The notes: generated from the letters alone by a model not told the origin. DNA of 64,000 bases from Tessaracoccus aquimaris (GCF_001997345.1 NZ_CP019606.1:744001-808000); one strand, 5' to 3'; numbered from the stretch's first letter, positions 24,874-36,189 are shown. Numbers and translations are program-made.

Positions 24874-25581
24874 GTGGCTTACCAGCGAGTCTTGTTGAAG
24901 CTTTCCGGCGAGGAGTTCGGGGGAGGCAAACTGGGCGTCGACCCGGTGATCGTCTCCAACATCGCGGACCAGATCGCCCAGGTGGTGCGGGGTGGAACCC
25001 AGGTCGCCGTCGTCGTCGGCGGTGGCAACTACTTCCGCGGTGCCGAGCTCTCCAAGAGCGGGATGGCGCGCGACCGGGCCGACTACATGGGCATGCTCGG
25101 CACCGTCATGAACGCCATCGCGCTGCAGGACTTCTGTGAGAAGGCGGGCATCGAGACCCGCGTCCAGTCGGCCATCAGCATGGCGCAGGTCGCCGAGCCA
25201 TACATCCCGCGTCGCGCGGAACGCCACATGGAGAAGGGCCGCCTCGTGATCTTCGGCGCCGGCTCCGGTATGCCGTACTTCTCCACCGACACCGTCGCGG
25301 CGCAGCGCGCCCTCGAGATCGGCGCAGAGGTGCTGCTGATGGGCAAGCAGGGCGTCGACGGGGTCTACAACAAGGACCCGAAGATCCATCCCGACGCGAC
25401 CAAGTTCGACCGGCTCACGCACGACCAGTTCCTCACGGAGGACCTGAAGGTCGCAGACGCCACCGCGATCTCGCTGGCGCGCGACAACAATCTCAACCTC
25501 GTCTTCTTCAGCCTCTCCGAACCCGGCAACATCGCGCGCGCCATCGCGGGCGAGCCGATCGGCACCCTCGTCACCCGCTAG
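24874..25581 (+). CDS. pyrH: UMP kinase
   Basis: 235 residues from GTG at 24874, preceded by a near-perfect AGGAGGT. It is a bacterial amino-acid-kinase-fold UMP kinase: [42 protein letters not shown] and GVYNKDPK are all present. It makes UDP from UMP. The order tsf-pyrH-frr-cdsA is conserved in many bacteria. Confidence 0.96.
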   Translation: MAYQRVLLKLSGEEFGGGKLGVDPVIVSNIADQIAQVVRGGTQVAVVVGGGNYFRGAELSKSGMARDRADYMGMLGTVMNAIALQDFCEKAGIETRVQSAISMAQVAEPYIPRRAERHMEKGRLVIFGAGSGMPYFSTDTVAAQRALEIGAEVLLMGKQGVDGVYNKDPKIHPDATKFDRLTHDQFLTEDLKVADATAISLARDNNLNLVFFSLSEPGNIARAIAGEPIGTLVTR

Positions 25582-25613
25582 ACAACTCTCAGGCACTAGG
25601 AGCCAAGAACAAG

Positions 25614-26171
25614 ATGATCGCCGAAATCCAGCAGGAAGCCGCCACCAAGATGCAGCAGGCGGTGGACCACGCCCGCGAGGACATGGCCACGATCCGGACC
25701 GGCCGCGCCCACCCCGCGATGTTCAACAAGATCAACGCCGACTACTACGGCGCCCCGACGCCGCTGCAGCAGCTCGCGCAGTTCACCTCGCCCGACCCCC
25801 GCTCGCTGCTGATCACCCCCTTCGACCGCAGCGCCATCGGCGCCATCGAGAAGGCCATCCGCGACGCCGACCTTGGAGTCAACCCGAGCAACGACGGCAA
25901 CGCCGTGCGCATCGTGATGCCGCAGCTCACGGAGGAGCGCCGCAAGGAGTACATCAAGATGGCCAAGGGCAAGGCCGAGGACGCGCGCATCGCCGTGCGC
26001 AACATCCGCCGCAACGCCATGGACCAGTTGAAGAAGCTCGAGAAGGACGGCGAGATCGGCGAGGACGACCTCTCCCGCGCCGAGAAGGCCCTCGACGGCA
26101 CCACGAAGAAGTTCGTCGAGAGCGTCGACGAGGTGCTGAAGCACAAGGAAGCCGAACTGGCTGAGGTGTGA
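25614..26171 (+). CDS. frr: ribosome recycling factor
   Basis: 185 residues, the usual length. The tRNA-mimic triple-helix motif begins MQQAVDHAREDMATIRTGRAHP. The C-terminal half has MPQLTEERRKEYIK and the KKLEKDGEIGEDD turn. It splits post-termination ribosomes together with EF-G. It overlaps cdsA at the stop (GTGATG). Confidence 0.97.
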   Translation: MIAEIQQEAATKMQQAVDHAREDMATIRTGRAHPAMFNKINADYYGAPTPLQQLAQFTSPDPRSLLITPFDRSAIGAIEKAIRDADLGVNPSNDGNAVRIVMPQLTEERRKEYIKMAKGKAEDARIAVRNIRRNAMDQLKKLEKDGEIGEDDLSRAEKALDGTTKKFVESVDEVLKHKEAELAEV

Positions 26172-27031
26172 TGTCCCAGGTCGAGCAGGCACCCAAAAAG
26201 GCGAAGGGGGGCCGGGATCTTCCGGCCGCCATCGCCGTGGGGGTGGGGCTGTTCGCCGCGCTCGCCGTCGGGCTGATCTGGGCGCCGTGGTTCTTCGCGA
26301 TCCTCGTCGCCACCGCGCTCGGGCTCGGCACCATCGAGGTGCACCGGGCCCTGCTGCGCAAGTCGATGCGCTCCGAGATCGTGCCGATCGTGATCGGCAC
26401 CGTCGTCAGCACGCTCGGCAGTTACGCCGCCGTGGTCGCGAGGATCGACCTCGACCCGACCACCCTCGTCATCATCTGCCTCACCGCGACCATGATTGTC
26501 GCGCTCGCGCTGCGGCTCAGGCGCGGGCCTGAGGGTTTCGTGGGGGACGTCGCGGCCAGCGCACTCCTGATCGCCTACATCCCGCTGCTCGGCGCCTCGG
26601 TGCCACTGCTGCTCGTCGCCTCGGACGGCACCATGCGGATCCTCACGATCGTCGCATGCGTCGTCGCCTCCGACACGGGCGCCTTCGCCGTCGGGGTGCT
26701 GTTCGGCAGGCACAAGATGGCCCCGACCATCAGCCCAAACAAGACCTGGGAGGGCTTCGCCGGAGGGATCGTCTTCTCCGTCGCGGTCGGCGTGCTCGCC
26801 GCCATCTACCTGCTGCAGATCCACTGGGCCATCGGACTGCTCCTCGGCGTGCTGCTCAGTCTCGCGGGCACCGTCGGCGATCTGGTTGAATCGTTGATCA
26901 AGCGGGACGTAGGCTTGAAGGACATGTCGAACTTCCTGCCCGGCCACGGGGGAGTGATGGACCGCCTGGACTCCATGCTCGTCGCGGTGCCCGTCGGCTG
27001 GATGATTCTGCACCTGACCATCGGCGGCTGA
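26168..27031 (+). CDS. cdsA: phosphatidate cytidylyltransferase
   Basis: 287 residues with a Lys-rich N-terminus and about eight membrane segments. It has the [12 protein letters not shown] motif and the CDS signature around [26 protein letters not shown]. It makes CDP-diacylglycerol, the precursor of all membrane phospholipids. Either GTG at 26168 or ATG at 26171 could start it; both overlap the frr stop and imply translational coupling. Confidence 0.94.
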   Translation: MMSQVEQAPKKAKGGRDLPAAIAVGVGLFAALAVGLIWAPWFFAILVATALGLGTIEVHRALLRKSMRSEIVPIVIGTVVSTLGSYAAVVARIDLDPTTLVIICLTATMIVALALRLRRGPEGFVGDVAASALLIAYIPLLGASVPLLLVASDGTMRILTIVACVVASDTGAFAVGVLFGRHKMAPTISPNKTWEGFAGGIVFSVAVGVLAAIYLLQIHWAIGLLLGVLLSLAGTVGDLVESLIKRDVGLKDMSNFLPGHGGVMDRLDSMLVAVPVGWMILHLTIGG

Positions 27032-27053
27032 GACCGCCCGGAAGGACCCCGCC

Positions 27054-28175
27054 GTGCCCACCCAACTCCCGCTCGTCTTCGAGGCCCCCCGCAGAGGAAA
27101 GCCCCCGAAGCACTGGCTCGACCTCGCACCAGAGGAGCGCGTCGAGGCGACCGTCAAGCTCGGCCTTCCCAAGTTCCGCGCCGACCAGATCTCCCGGCAC
27201 GTCTTCGACCGCCTCGAGGTCGACGCCGCGAACTTCACCGACCTTCCCGCCGCCATCCGCGCCGACCTCGGTGAGCAACTCTTCCCGAACCTGCTCGACC
27301 AAGTCACCGTCCGCAGCACCGATGACGGCTCCACGCTCAAGACGCTGTGGAAGTTGCACGACGGCTCGCTGCTCGAGTCCGTGCTGATGCGCTACCCCAA
27401 CCGGACGACGCTCTGCATCTCCTCACAGGCGGGCTGCGGCATGGCCTGCCCGTTCTGCGCCACCGGCCAGGGAGGCCTGAAGCGCAACCTCTCGCAGGCG
27501 GAGATCACCGCGCAGGTGCTCGCGGCCGATCAGCAACTCGCCACCGGCGCGGTGCCCGGCGCAAGCGGCAGGCTCAACAACATCGTCTTCATGGGGATGG
27601 GTGAGCCGCTGGCCAACTACAACGCCGTGATGGGCTCGATCCGCACGTTCGTGGAGCCGAGCCCCAACGGCTTCGGGATGAGTGCACGGCACATCACCGT
27701 CTCCACGGTGGGCCTCGTCCCGCAGATCACCAAGCTCACGGAGGAGGGGCTGCCGCTGACGCTCGCGGTGTCGCTGCACGCCCCCGACGACGAGTTGCGC
27801 GACGAGATCGTCCCCATCAACAACAGGTGGAAGGTGGACGAGGTCGTCGACGCGGCCTGGGAGTACGCCAAGAAGACCAAGCGGCGCGTCTCCATCGAGT
27901 ACGCCATGATGCGCGACATCAACGACCAGGTCGAGCGCGCCGAACTGCTCGCGAAGGTGCTCAAGCGGCGCGGTGACTGGGGCTGGGTGCACGTCAACCT
28001 CATCCCCCTGAACCCGACACCTGGCTCGAAGTGGACGGCGTCTCGCAAGGTGGACGAGAAGGCGTTCATCGACACGCTGGATCGTCGCGGCGTGCCCGTG
28101 ACGCTGCGCGACACCCGCGGCCAGGACATCGACGGCGCTTGTGGGCAGCTCGCCGCGAGCCAGTCGCAGGCCTGA
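27054..28175 (+). CDS. rlmN: dual-specificity 23S rRNA/tRNA (adenine-C2)-methyltransferase RlmN
   Basis: 373 residues, a radical-SAM enzyme. The Fe-S motif is CGMACPFC (CxxxCxxC) at about residues 126-133, with GMGEPLANY for SAM binding. The N-terminus has the [11 protein letters not shown] helical domain. The C-terminal Cys needed for methyl transfer is in the [12 protein letters not shown] motif. It methylates A2503 of 23S rRNA and A37 of some tRNAs. The GTG start lies 22 bases after cdsA. Confidence 0.95.
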   Translation: MPTQLPLVFEAPRRGKPPKHWLDLAPEERVEATVKLGLPKFRADQISRHVFDRLEVDAANFTDLPAAIRADLGEQLFPNLLDQVTVRSTDDGSTLKTLWKLHDGSLLESVLMRYPNRTTLCISSQAGCGMACPFCATGQGGLKRNLSQAEITAQVLAADQQLATGAVPGASGRLNNIVFMGMGEPLANYNAVMGSIRTFVEPSPNGFGMSARHITVSTVGLVPQITKLTEEGLPLTLAVSLHAPDDELRDEIVPINNRWKVDEVVDAAWEYAKKTKRRVSIEYAMMRDINDQVERAELLAKVLKRRGDWGWVHVNLIPLNPTPGSKWTASRKVDEKAFIDTLDRRGVPVTLRDTRGQDIDGACGQLAASQSQA

Positions 28176-29624
<1,449 letters not shown>

Positions 29625-29649
29625 TCGACGCTGCTCCGATCGACATGCG

Positions 29650-29679
29650 CGACGCCCCGGCCGACCGGCCGGGGCGTCG
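29650..29679. terminator. terminator hairpin between gdhA and the convergent peptidoglycan-binding gene
   Basis: CGACGCCCCGGCC, loop GACC, GGCCGGGGCGTCG: a perfect 13-bp stem 25 bases after gdhA. It probably serves both convergent genes. No T-tract. Confidence 0.6.
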
Positions 29680-29693
29680 TCGCGTCCAGGAAC

Positions 29694-30539
29694 TCAGGAG
29701 AGCAGGGCTGGCCAGGACTCGGAGCCGACGTACCCGTCGACGGTGAGGCCCCTGTCGCTCTGGAAGGCGCGAACGGTCGCGGCCGTCTGCTCGCCGTAGT
29801 CGCCGTCGACGATGGTGGGGTAGCCGCGGTCGTTGAGCAGCGCCTGCAGCACCTTCACGGCCCCGCCCGAGTCACCCTGGCGCAGTTCGGGCGTCAGGGT
29901 CTCCCACGTCGTGTCGTCGACGACGCCCGTCACGCTCAGCCCCTGCTGAGCCTGCCACTGGCGCACGGAGCGCTCGGTCGCCGCCCCGAAGTCGCCGTCG
30001 ACGAAGGTGCGAACCCCCTGCATGCCCAGAAGGCCCTGCAGCGCGACGACCACGTATCCGCCGTCCCCGCGGCCCAACGGGTAGAACCGGTCGAAGCGCT
30101 GCTCCACAGGCGCGACCGGCGGGTCGTCCACGACAGGCGGTTCGTCCACGACCGGCGGCTCGGAGGGCTCGGTCGGTTGAGGCGTGGGCGTCTCCGGGGA
30201 CGGCTGCGTCGCCGGGGCCGGGCTCGGGGTCCGCGTCACGGTCACGACGACGGTGGGCCGCGGCGCGGGCGTCGGGGTCGGCTGCGCCTTGGTCGCGGAC
30301 GGAGGCGGAGCCGGGGAGGCCACCTTCGGGTCCGAGCCGCCGAGGAAGAGCAGCGCCAGCCCGACGGCCGCAGCCAGTCCGATCACCGCAAGGCTGGCCA
30401 CCACGGCGACGCGCCACCTGCCTTCACGATCCTTAGGCTGAGGCTCGGGCTGGGGTTCCGGCGGCGCCGCGAACCAGACCGCGCAGTGCGCGCAGAACTC
30501 TTCGGTGGCCGGCGCTCCACACTGGCGACACTGTCGCAT
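29694..30539 (-). CDS. membrane-anchored protein with two peptidoglycan-binding domains and a zinc ribbon
   Basis: 281 residues. The N-terminal zinc ribbon (CRQCGAPATEEFCAHC) should be cytoplasmic. A single membrane helix follows (about 45-66), then a long Pro/Thr linker (about 70-145) that would cross the cell-wall space. Two PG_binding_1 repeats follow (VVALQGLLGMQGVRTFVDGDFG and VKVLQALLNDRGYPTIVDGDYG, about 160-280). No catalytic domain is attached, so it likely senses or anchors to peptidoglycan rather than cuts it. The role is unknown. Confidence 0.8.
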   Translation of the reverse strand: MRQCRQCGAPATEEFCAHCAVWFAAPPEPQPEPQPKDREGRWRVAVVASLAVIGLAAAVGLALLFLGGSDPKVASPAPPPSATKAQPTPTPAPRPTVVVTVTRTPSPAPATQPSPETPTPQPTEPSEPPVVDEPPVVDDPPVAPVEQRFDRFYPLGRGDGGYVVVALQGLLGMQGVRTFVDGDFGAATERSVRQWQAQQGLSVTGVVDDTTWETLTPELRQGDSGGAVKVLQALLNDRGYPTIVDGDYGEQTAATVRAFQSDRGLTVDGYVGSESWPALLS

Positions 30540-30586
30540 CCCAACCCCCAGGATCTCGGTTGCAGCGACACGATATCCCGGCGTCG

Positions 30587-31297
30587 TCAGGCGTCAACGG
30601 CGGGGTCCGGCTCGTCCCAGAGCCGCCGGTAGTGCGCGATCCGGTCCGGGTCGGGCTCGATGCCGTAGGCGTCCCAGAAGGCCCTCTCGTGACCCGGGCC
30701 GTAGTCCCACTCGAGCGACCAGGAGGCGATCGCCAGGTCGGCCCAGCGGTCCGCGACGCCGAGCGATCCGAGGTCGACGTGGCCGACGAACCGGCCGTCG
30801 GCCCCGATGATCGTGTTGGGGACGCAGGCGTCGCCGTGCGCGATGACGAGTTGGTCGATGTCGGGTTGGTCGCCCACCCAGTCGACGGCGCCGAACATCG
30901 AGATCGACGGGTCCAGCGAGTGCAGCACCGCATAGCCCTCGCCGATCGCGGCGGCGGCCCGGTCGGGGTCAGCCGTCCAGCGCGGGTCGACGGCGGAGAC
31001 GCCCGGCAGCGCGCCACTGACGAGAAGCCACTGGTCGCCGTCATCGACGTAGTCGAAGACCCGAGGGGCCGGATGCCTGCCGGAGAGCCAGCTCATCCGC
31101 TCCGCCTCCGGCTCCAGGTCGACCGGGCTCCACTTGGCGAACAGGTCCTTGGTGTCGGGCGCCGTCAGCCGGGCAGTGATCCCGCCGAGCTCGTTTCGCC
31201 ACACCAGTTCCGCGACGTCGCGGCGATGCTCGCGCGCCCACCGGGTGACGAGTTCGGGAACTGGGGTGCCTGCCGGGGGAGGAGCTGCCAAAGCCAT
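30587..31297 (-). CDS. APH-like phosphotransferase (aminoglycoside 3'-phosphotransferase family)
   Basis: 236 residues. The kinase catalytic loop is VIAHGDACVPNTII (HGD...N) and the metal-binding motif is GHVDLGSLGVADRWADLA, as in APH(3') enzymes. The N-terminus has the nucleotide-lobe pattern GGITARLTAP and LFAKWSP. It is shorter than the roughly 265-residue resistance enzymes. Chromosomal relatives often phosphorylate unknown small molecules, so antibiotic resistance is only a possibility. Confidence 0.72.
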   Translation of the reverse strand: MALAAPPPAGTPVPELVTRWAREHRRDVAELVWRNELGGITARLTAPDTKDLFAKWSPVDLEPEAERMSWLSGRHPAPRVFDYVDDGDQWLLVSGALPGVSAVDPRWTADPDRAAAAIGEGYAVLHSLDPSISMFGAVDWVGDQPDIDQLVIAHGDACVPNTIIGADGRFVGHVDLGSLGVADRWADLAIASWSLEWDYGPGHERAFWDAYGIEPDPDRIAHYRRLWDEPDPAVDA

Positions 31298-31346
31298 GAC
31301 TCCGATCGTGTCACATGGGGCAAGTTCGTCGTGCGCGGAGGACGCC

Positions 31347-31352
31347 TAGACT
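31347..31352 (+). promoter_or_regulatory. -10 element, leaderless promoter for dxr-rseP
   Basis: TAGACT lies six bases before the GTG at 31359. Confidence 0.45.
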
Positions 31353-31358
31353 TGCCCG

Positions 31359-32561
31359 GTGCGCACCATCGTTCTGCTCGGCTCCACCGGGTCCATCGGT
31401 ACCCAGACCCTCGACGTGATCTCGACCCGACGCGACCAGTTCCGCGTCATCGGGCTCGCGGCCTCTGGCGGCAACCTCGAGACCCTTGTCGCCCAGATCG
31501 TCGAGTTCCGTCCCCAGGTCGTCGCGCTCGCCAAGCCGAGCGCCGCGCAGGAGTTGCAGCGGCTGCTGTACGCCGCGGCCGACGGGCACGGCTGGAACCA
31601 GGGGGATTTCGCGATGCCGAAGCTGCTGCTCGGCCCGGGCGCCGCCACCGACCTCGCGGCGATGCAGTGCGACGTCGTCGTCAACGCCATCACCGGAGCC
31701 GCTGGGCTGCTCCCGACGCTCGCGGCCCTGGGCGCTGGCACCACACTGGCGCTGGCCAACAAGGAGTCGCTCGTCATCGGCGGACGGCTCGTCACCGGCG
31801 CGGCGAGCCCCGGGCAGATCGTGGCGGTCGATTCCGAGCACTCGGCGTTCGCCCAGGCGCTGCGCGCTGGCAGGGCCGACGAGGTCCGCCGCCTGATCCT
31901 GACCGCCTCCGGGGGGCCGTTCCGCGGCCGCGACCGGGCCGAACTCGAAGGCGTCACCCCTGATGACGCGATGGCCCACCCGACGTGGGCGATGGGACGC
32001 GTCATCACCATCAACTCCTCCACCCTCGTCAACAAAGGCCTGGAACTGCTGGAGGCGGCCCTGCTCTACGACGTCGCGCTCGACGACGTCGTCGTGACGG
32101 TGCACCCGCAGTCGATCGTGCACTCGATGGTCGAGTTCCAGGACGGGTCGACCATCGCGCAGGCCTCCCCGCCGGACATGCGGCTGCCCATCGGCATCGC
32201 CCTGACGTGGCCGGAGCGGCTCGCCGACGCGGCCCGCCCGTGCGACTGGTCCACGCCGGCCGCCTGGACCTTCGAGCCCCTCGACTCGGACACCTTCCCG
32301 GCCGTCGAACTGGCCCGCTCCGCGGGCAAGGCCTCCGGCACCGCCCCCGCCGTCTACAACTCGGCCAACGAGGCCGCCGTCGACGCGTTCTGTGACGGCC
32401 GGATCGGCTTCCTCGACATCACCGACATCATCGCGGCCTGCCTCGACGAGCACCTCGCCGACGGGCACGTCGCGGACGCCGACCTCACGGTCGACGCCGT
32501 CCTCGCCGCGGACCGCTGGGGTCGCCAGCGCGCCGCCGAACTCGTGGAGGCCCGCGCATGA
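31359..32561 (+). CDS. dxr: 1-deoxy-D-xylulose-5-phosphate reductoisomerase
   Basis: 400 residues. NADPH site LLGSTGSIGTQTLDVI; LANKESLVIGG; metal and substrate motifs VDSEHSAFAQAL and TASGGPFRG; MGRVITINSSTLVNKGLE; and HPQSIVHSMVE. It makes 2-C-methyl-D-erythritol 4-phosphate, the committed step of the MEP isoprenoid pathway, and is the target class of fosmidomycin. rseP starts four bases before its end, and ispG of the same pathway follows. Confidence 0.96.
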   Translation: MRTIVLLGSTGSIGTQTLDVISTRRDQFRVIGLAASGGNLETLVAQIVEFRPQVVALAKPSAAQELQRLLYAAADGHGWNQGDFAMPKLLLGPGAATDLAAMQCDVVVNAITGAAGLLPTLAALGAGTTLALANKESLVIGGRLVTGAASPGQIVAVDSEHSAFAQALRAGRADEVRRLILTASGGPFRGRDRAELEGVTPDDAMAHPTWAMGRVITINSSTLVNKGLELLEAALLYDVALDDVVVTVHPQSIVHSMVEFQDGSTIAQASPPDMRLPIGIALTWPERLADAARPCDWSTPAAWTFEPLDSDTFPAVELARSAGKASGTAPAVYNSANEAAVDAFCDGRIGFLDITDIIAACLDEHLADGHVADADLTVDAVLAADRWGRQRAAELVEARA

Positions 32562-33841
32562 CCGTCTTCCTCACCATCGTGTTCGCGATCCTGTTCTTCG
32601 CGCTCATCATGGCCTCGATCGCCTTCCACGAGATCGGCCACCTGGTGCCAGCCAAGCTGTTCGGCGTGAAGGTCACGCAGTACTTCGTCGGCTTCGGCAA
32701 GACGCTGTGGTCGCGCACCAAGGGCGGCACCGAGTACGGCGTCAAGGCCGTCCCGCTCGGCGGCTACGTCAAGCTCGTCGGGATGTACCCGCCGGAGAAG
32801 CACGTCGAGAGGCCCAACTGGCTCACCCGGCTCGCCGACCAGGCCCGCTCATTCGAGTACGAGGACATCACGCCCGCCGACGACGGCCACCTGATGTATC
32901 AGAAGAAGACGTGGCAGAAGATCGTCATCATGCTCGGCGGGCCCCTGATGAACATCCTGCTCGCCTTCCTGATCTTCCTCGGCATCAACGTCTTCCACGG
33001 CACCTACGAGTCGACGCTGACCGTGGCGAACGTCTCCGAGTGCGCGATCCCCGCGAACCGTCCCGACCAGAAGTGCACCGCTGCCGACCCGCTGACCCCC
33101 GCCAAGGAGGCGGGCGTCGAGGTCGGCGACGTGCTCGTCAGCTTCAACGGCGTCCAGTTGACCAGTTGGCTGCAGATGGGCGACCTGATCCGCGAGAACC
33201 GCGACCAGCCCGCGACCGTGGTGGTGGAGCGCGACGGCAGGCAGGTCACGCTTGCCACCGTCGACACCGTGCTCAACCACGTGCCCGACCGGATCGACCC
33301 GAGCAAGTACGTCGAGGCAGGCTTCTTCGGCGTCTCCCCGACGCAGGAACTGACCCACGGGGGGCCCATCAAGACCGTCGAACAGATGTGGACGATGACC
33401 GAGCAGTCCGCGGTCGCCCTCGTCAGCTTCCCGGTGCGCGTCTACAACGTGGCGGCAGACCTCGTCACGGGCAAGCCGCGCGACATCAACTCGCCGCTGT
33501 CGATCGTCGGCGCATCACGCATCGCGGGCGAGATCGGCGTCGACACCCAGATGTCGGCGGGCGACAAGGCCGCGACCTGGCTGTCGCTGCTCGGCTCCGT
33601 GAACCTGTTCGTGGCCCTGCTGAACCTGGTGCCGCTGCTTCCCCTGGACGGCGGCCACATCGCGGGCGCCATCTACGAGTGGCTCAAGCGCAACCTCGCG
33701 AAGGTCTTCGGGCGCAAGGACCCGGGTCCGGTCGACACTGCGCGGGCGCTGCCGCTGACCTATCTCGTGGGCGGCTTCCTGCTGATCGGCGGCCTCGTGC
33801 TGGTGATCGCCGACATCGTCAGCCCCATTCAGCTCTTCTAG
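32558..33841 (+). CDS. rseP: M50 site-2 metalloprotease (RseP/Rip1-like)
   Basis: 427 residues. The first membrane helix carries the zinc motif AFHEIGHL (HExxH). A PDZ domain lies in the middle (about 175-270, from AKEAGVEVGDVLVSFNG). The third zinc ligand is in NLVPLLPLDGGH, and there is a final helix at the C-terminus. It cuts anti-sigma factors inside the membrane. The dxr-rseP-ispG-GNAT order is the same as in mycobacteria. It starts with ATG overlapping the dxr stop. Confidence 0.92.
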   Translation: MTVFLTIVFAILFFALIMASIAFHEIGHLVPAKLFGVKVTQYFVGFGKTLWSRTKGGTEYGVKAVPLGGYVKLVGMYPPEKHVERPNWLTRLADQARSFEYEDITPADDGHLMYQKKTWQKIVIMLGGPLMNILLAFLIFLGINVFHGTYESTLTVANVSECAIPANRPDQKCTAADPLTPAKEAGVEVGDVLVSFNGVQLTSWLQMGDLIRENRDQPATVVVERDGRQVTLATVDTVLNHVPDRIDPSKYVEAGFFGVSPTQELTHGGPIKTVEQMWTMTEQSAVALVSFPVRVYNVAADLVTGKPRDINSPLSIVGASRIAGEIGVDTQMSAGDKAATWLSLLGSVNLFVALLNLVPLLPLDGGHIAGAIYEWLKRNLAKVFGRKDPGPVDTARALPLTYLVGGFLLIGGLVLVIADIVSPIQLF

Positions 33842-33879
33842 GCGGGCCGATGATGGCGGGAGTTCTTCGGCGCAGGTAC

Positions 33880-33885
33880 TAATCT
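33880..33885 (+). promoter_or_regulatory. -10 element, leaderless promoter for ispG
   Basis: TAATCT lies seven bases before the ATG at 33893, in the 51-base gap after rseP. Confidence 0.4.
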
Positions 33886-33892
33886 TGGGGGC

Positions 33893-35035
33893 ATGTCCGT
33901 GAATCTCGGTATGCCCGCCCCTGCCCCCGTCACCCTCGCGCCGCGCCGCAAGACGCGTCAGATCAAGGTCGGGAAGGTGCTGGTGGGCGGCGACGCCCCG
34001 ATCAGCGTCCAGTCGATGACGACCACCAAGACCACCGACATCAACGCGACCCTGCAGCAGATCGCGGAACTGACCGCCACCGGGTGTGACATCGTGCGCG
34101 TCGCGGTCCCGAGCCAGGACGACGCAGAGGCGCTGCCGATCATCGCCATGAAGTCCCAGATCCCCGTGATCGCCGACATCCACTTCCAGCCGAAGTACGT
34201 CTTCGCCGCCATCGACGCGGGCTGCGCGGCGGTCCGCGTCAACCCGGGCAACATCAAGCAGTTCGACGACAAGGTCGCCGAGATCGCGAAGGCCGCGGCA
34301 GAGGCAAACGTCAGCCTGCGGATCGGCGTCAATGCCGGATCGCTCGACAAGCGACTGCTCGCCAAGTACGGAGCCCCGACGCCGGAGGCCCTCGTCGAGT
34401 CCGCGCTGTGGGAGGCGTCCCTGTTCGAGGAGGTCGGCTTCTACGACTTCAAGATCTCGGTCAAGCACAACGACCCCGTCGTGATGGTGCGCGCCTACGA
34501 ACTGCTCAGCGAACGCTGCGACTACCCGCTGCACCTGGGCGTCACCGAGGCAGGGCCGGCGTTCCAGGGCACCATCAAGAGTTCCGTCGCGTTCGGGGCG
34601 CTGCTCTCCGAGGGCATCGGCGACACCATCCGCGTCTCGCTGTCCGCGCCGCCCGCCGAGGAGGTCAAGGTCGGGCTCAAGATCCTCGAGTCGCTGAACC
34701 TGCGGCCCCGCAAGCTCGACATCGTCTCGTGCCCCTCCTGCGGCCGCGCGCAGGTCGACGTGTACACGCTGGCCGAGCAGGTCACCAAGGGCCTTGAGGG
34801 CATGGAGGCGCCGCTGCGCGTCGCGGTGATGGGCTGCGTCGTCAACGGCCCAGGCGAGGCCCGCGAGGCCGACCTCGGCGTCGCGTCGGGCAACGGCAAG
34901 GGCCAGATCTTCGTCAAGGGCGAGGTCATCAAGACCGTGCCCGAGGACCAGATCGTCGAGACGCTGCTCACAGAGGCGCGCCGGCTCGCGGCCGAGATGG
35001 GCGAAGTTGGCCAACCGGAGGTCAGCGTCTCCTAA
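33893..35035 (+). CDS. ispG: 4-hydroxy-3-methylbut-2-enyl-diphosphate synthase (flavodoxin/ferredoxin)
   Basis: 380 residues. TIM-barrel motifs [15 protein letters not shown] and RVNPGNIK. The [4Fe-4S] Cys ligands lie in [11 protein letters not shown] and [13 protein letters not shown]. It makes HMBPP in the MEP pathway, two steps before IPP. It lies two genes after dxr. Confidence 0.96.
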   Translation: MSVNLGMPAPAPVTLAPRRKTRQIKVGKVLVGGDAPISVQSMTTTKTTDINATLQQIAELTATGCDIVRVAVPSQDDAEALPIIAMKSQIPVIADIHFQPKYVFAAIDAGCAAVRVNPGNIKQFDDKVAEIAKAAAEANVSLRIGVNAGSLDKRLLAKYGAPTPEALVESALWEASLFEEVGFYDFKISVKHNDPVVMVRAYELLSERCDYPLHLGVTEAGPAFQGTIKSSVAFGALLSEGIGDTIRVSLSAPPAEEVKVGLKILESLNLRPRKLDIVSCPSCGRAQVDVYTLAEQVTKGLEGMEAPLRVAVMGCVVNGPGEAREADLGVASGNGKGQIFVKGEVIKTVPEDQIVETLLTEARRLAAEMGEVGQPEVSVS

Positions 35036-35038
35036 TGT
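35033..35038 (+). promoter_or_regulatory. -10 element overlapping the ispG stop codon (GNAT promoter)
   Basis: TAATGT begins with the TAA stop codon of ispG and ends seven bases before the ATG at 35046. Confidence 0.4.
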
Positions 35039-35045
35039 CTCCCTC

Positions 35046-35879
35046 ATGAATCCCCGACTGCATGCCCTTGGCGCGGCAGATCGGGACTCCGTGCTGGACT
35101 ATCTGGCCCGTAGCCCCGTCGAGAATCTGTTCCTCGCGTCAAAGGTCGACGCATACGGGATCGACCGCCGTCGCCTCGGCAAGCTGTACGCCTTCGAGCG
35201 CGACGGGCAGATCGCCTCGCTGCTGCTCGACGGCGGCACCCTGTTCGTGGCGGGCTTCGACCCCGAGGCCCTGCCAGCATTCGTCACCCACCTCGGGCCG
35301 ATCCGGCGCTGCACGTCGATCCTCGGCCCCGCCATCTCGGTGCTCGGCCTGTTCGTCGGCCTCGCGGAGCGGTGGCGCGGGGCGTGGGGGAGCGTCTCGA
35401 ACGTGCGCAAGCGGCAGCCGCTGATGCTGCTGGAGGAGGCGCCCGAGCCGCCCGCCGACCCGCGCGTGCGCAAGCTGACGGTGGACGACTACCAGAGCTA
35501 CCTCGACGCGTCGGTGAGCATGTACACCGACGAGATCGGCAGTTCCCCGTTCAAGTACGGCGCCGGCTACGAACGCTTCGTGATGGACCGGCTCCGCGCG
35601 GGTGAGGCCTACGGCATCGTCGAGGGCGGCAAGGTGATCTTCAAGGCCGACCTCGGCCCGAAACTGCGCGACCAGGCACAGCTGCAGGGCGTGTGGGTCT
35701 CGCCCGATCGGCGCGGCGAGGGCATCAGCGTGCCCGCCCTCTCAGGCATGCTGCGGTTGGCGATGCGCGACTATCCGACGATCAGCCTCTACGTCAACGA
35801 CTTCAACACCCCCGCGATCCGGGCCTACGAGAAGCTGGGCTTCGTCGAGGTCGGAGCACTCGCCACCGTGCACTACTGA
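35046..35879 (+). CDS. DUF4081-GNAT N-acetyltransferase (Rv2867c-like)
   Basis: 277 residues. The N-terminal half (about 1-135) is a DUF4081-like degenerate acetyltransferase lobe. The C-terminal half (about 140-277) is a GNAT domain with the acetyl-CoA loop QLQGVWVSPDRRGEGISVPAL and the final NDFNTPAIRAYEKLGFVEVG. The same gene follows ispG in mycobacteria. The acyl acceptor is unknown. Confidence 0.83.
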   Translation: MNPRLHALGAADRDSVLDYLARSPVENLFLASKVDAYGIDRRRLGKLYAFERDGQIASLLLDGGTLFVAGFDPEALPAFVTHLGPIRRCTSILGPAISVLGLFVGLAERWRGAWGSVSNVRKRQPLMLLEEAPEPPADPRVRKLTVDDYQSYLDASVSMYTDEIGSSPFKYGAGYERFVMDRLRAGEAYGIVEGGKVIFKADLGPKLRDQAQLQGVWVSPDRRGEGISVPALSGMLRLAMRDYPTISLYVNDFNTPAIRAYEKLGFVEVGALATVHY

Positions 35880-35904
35880 GCCGCCCGCGGTCCACGGCCA
35901 GTTC

Positions 35905-36189
35905 GTGGCCGAGACGAAGAAGTGTTCGCTCGTCGCGTGCAAGGCCCGCGGCACCTGGCGCGCCGACGACGGCCGCGTGATCCTCGAGGCGGAGGCCAAC
36001 GCCGACCTGTACGTGGGACGGACGGCCGAGGCCTACGGCTTCCCCGGCGAGAGCGAGAGGGTCTACACGGTCTACGACCGTTCCTGGCTGCGCGTGTGGA
36101 TGTGGGGATCGGTGTCGGTGCTGATCGGCCTGGTGTGCCTGGCCAGCGGCATCGTGGAGGTGGCGGCCCTTCGCCGGGCGCTAGAGTGA
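35905..36189 (+). CDS. small hypothetical membrane protein
   Basis: 94 residues from GTG at 35905. The first 60 residues are hydrophilic with a Cys pair ([12 protein letters not shown]). One membrane helix (about 67-88, [20 protein letters not shown]) ends the protein. I do not recognise a family; the motif [13 protein letters not shown] vaguely resembles DUF3592-type proteins, which are longer. It ends five bases before proS, and the proS -10 overlaps its last codons. It fills an otherwise empty 314-base gap in the right orientation, but it could be a truncated remnant. Confidence 0.5.
   Translation: MAETKKCSLVACKARGTWRADDGRVILEAEANADLYVGRTAEAYGFPGESERVYTVYDRSWLRVWMWGSVSVLIGLVCLASGIVEVAALRRALE
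36182..36187 (+). promoter_or_regulatory. -10 element, leaderless promoter for proS
   Basis: TAGAGT lies six bases before the GTG at 36194. Confidence 0.45.

Noticed and set aside
30587..31297. APH-like gene as an aminoglycoside resistance determinant
   Set aside because: Only the general kinase motifs are visible; it is short and in a housekeeping context, so resistance cannot be claimed.
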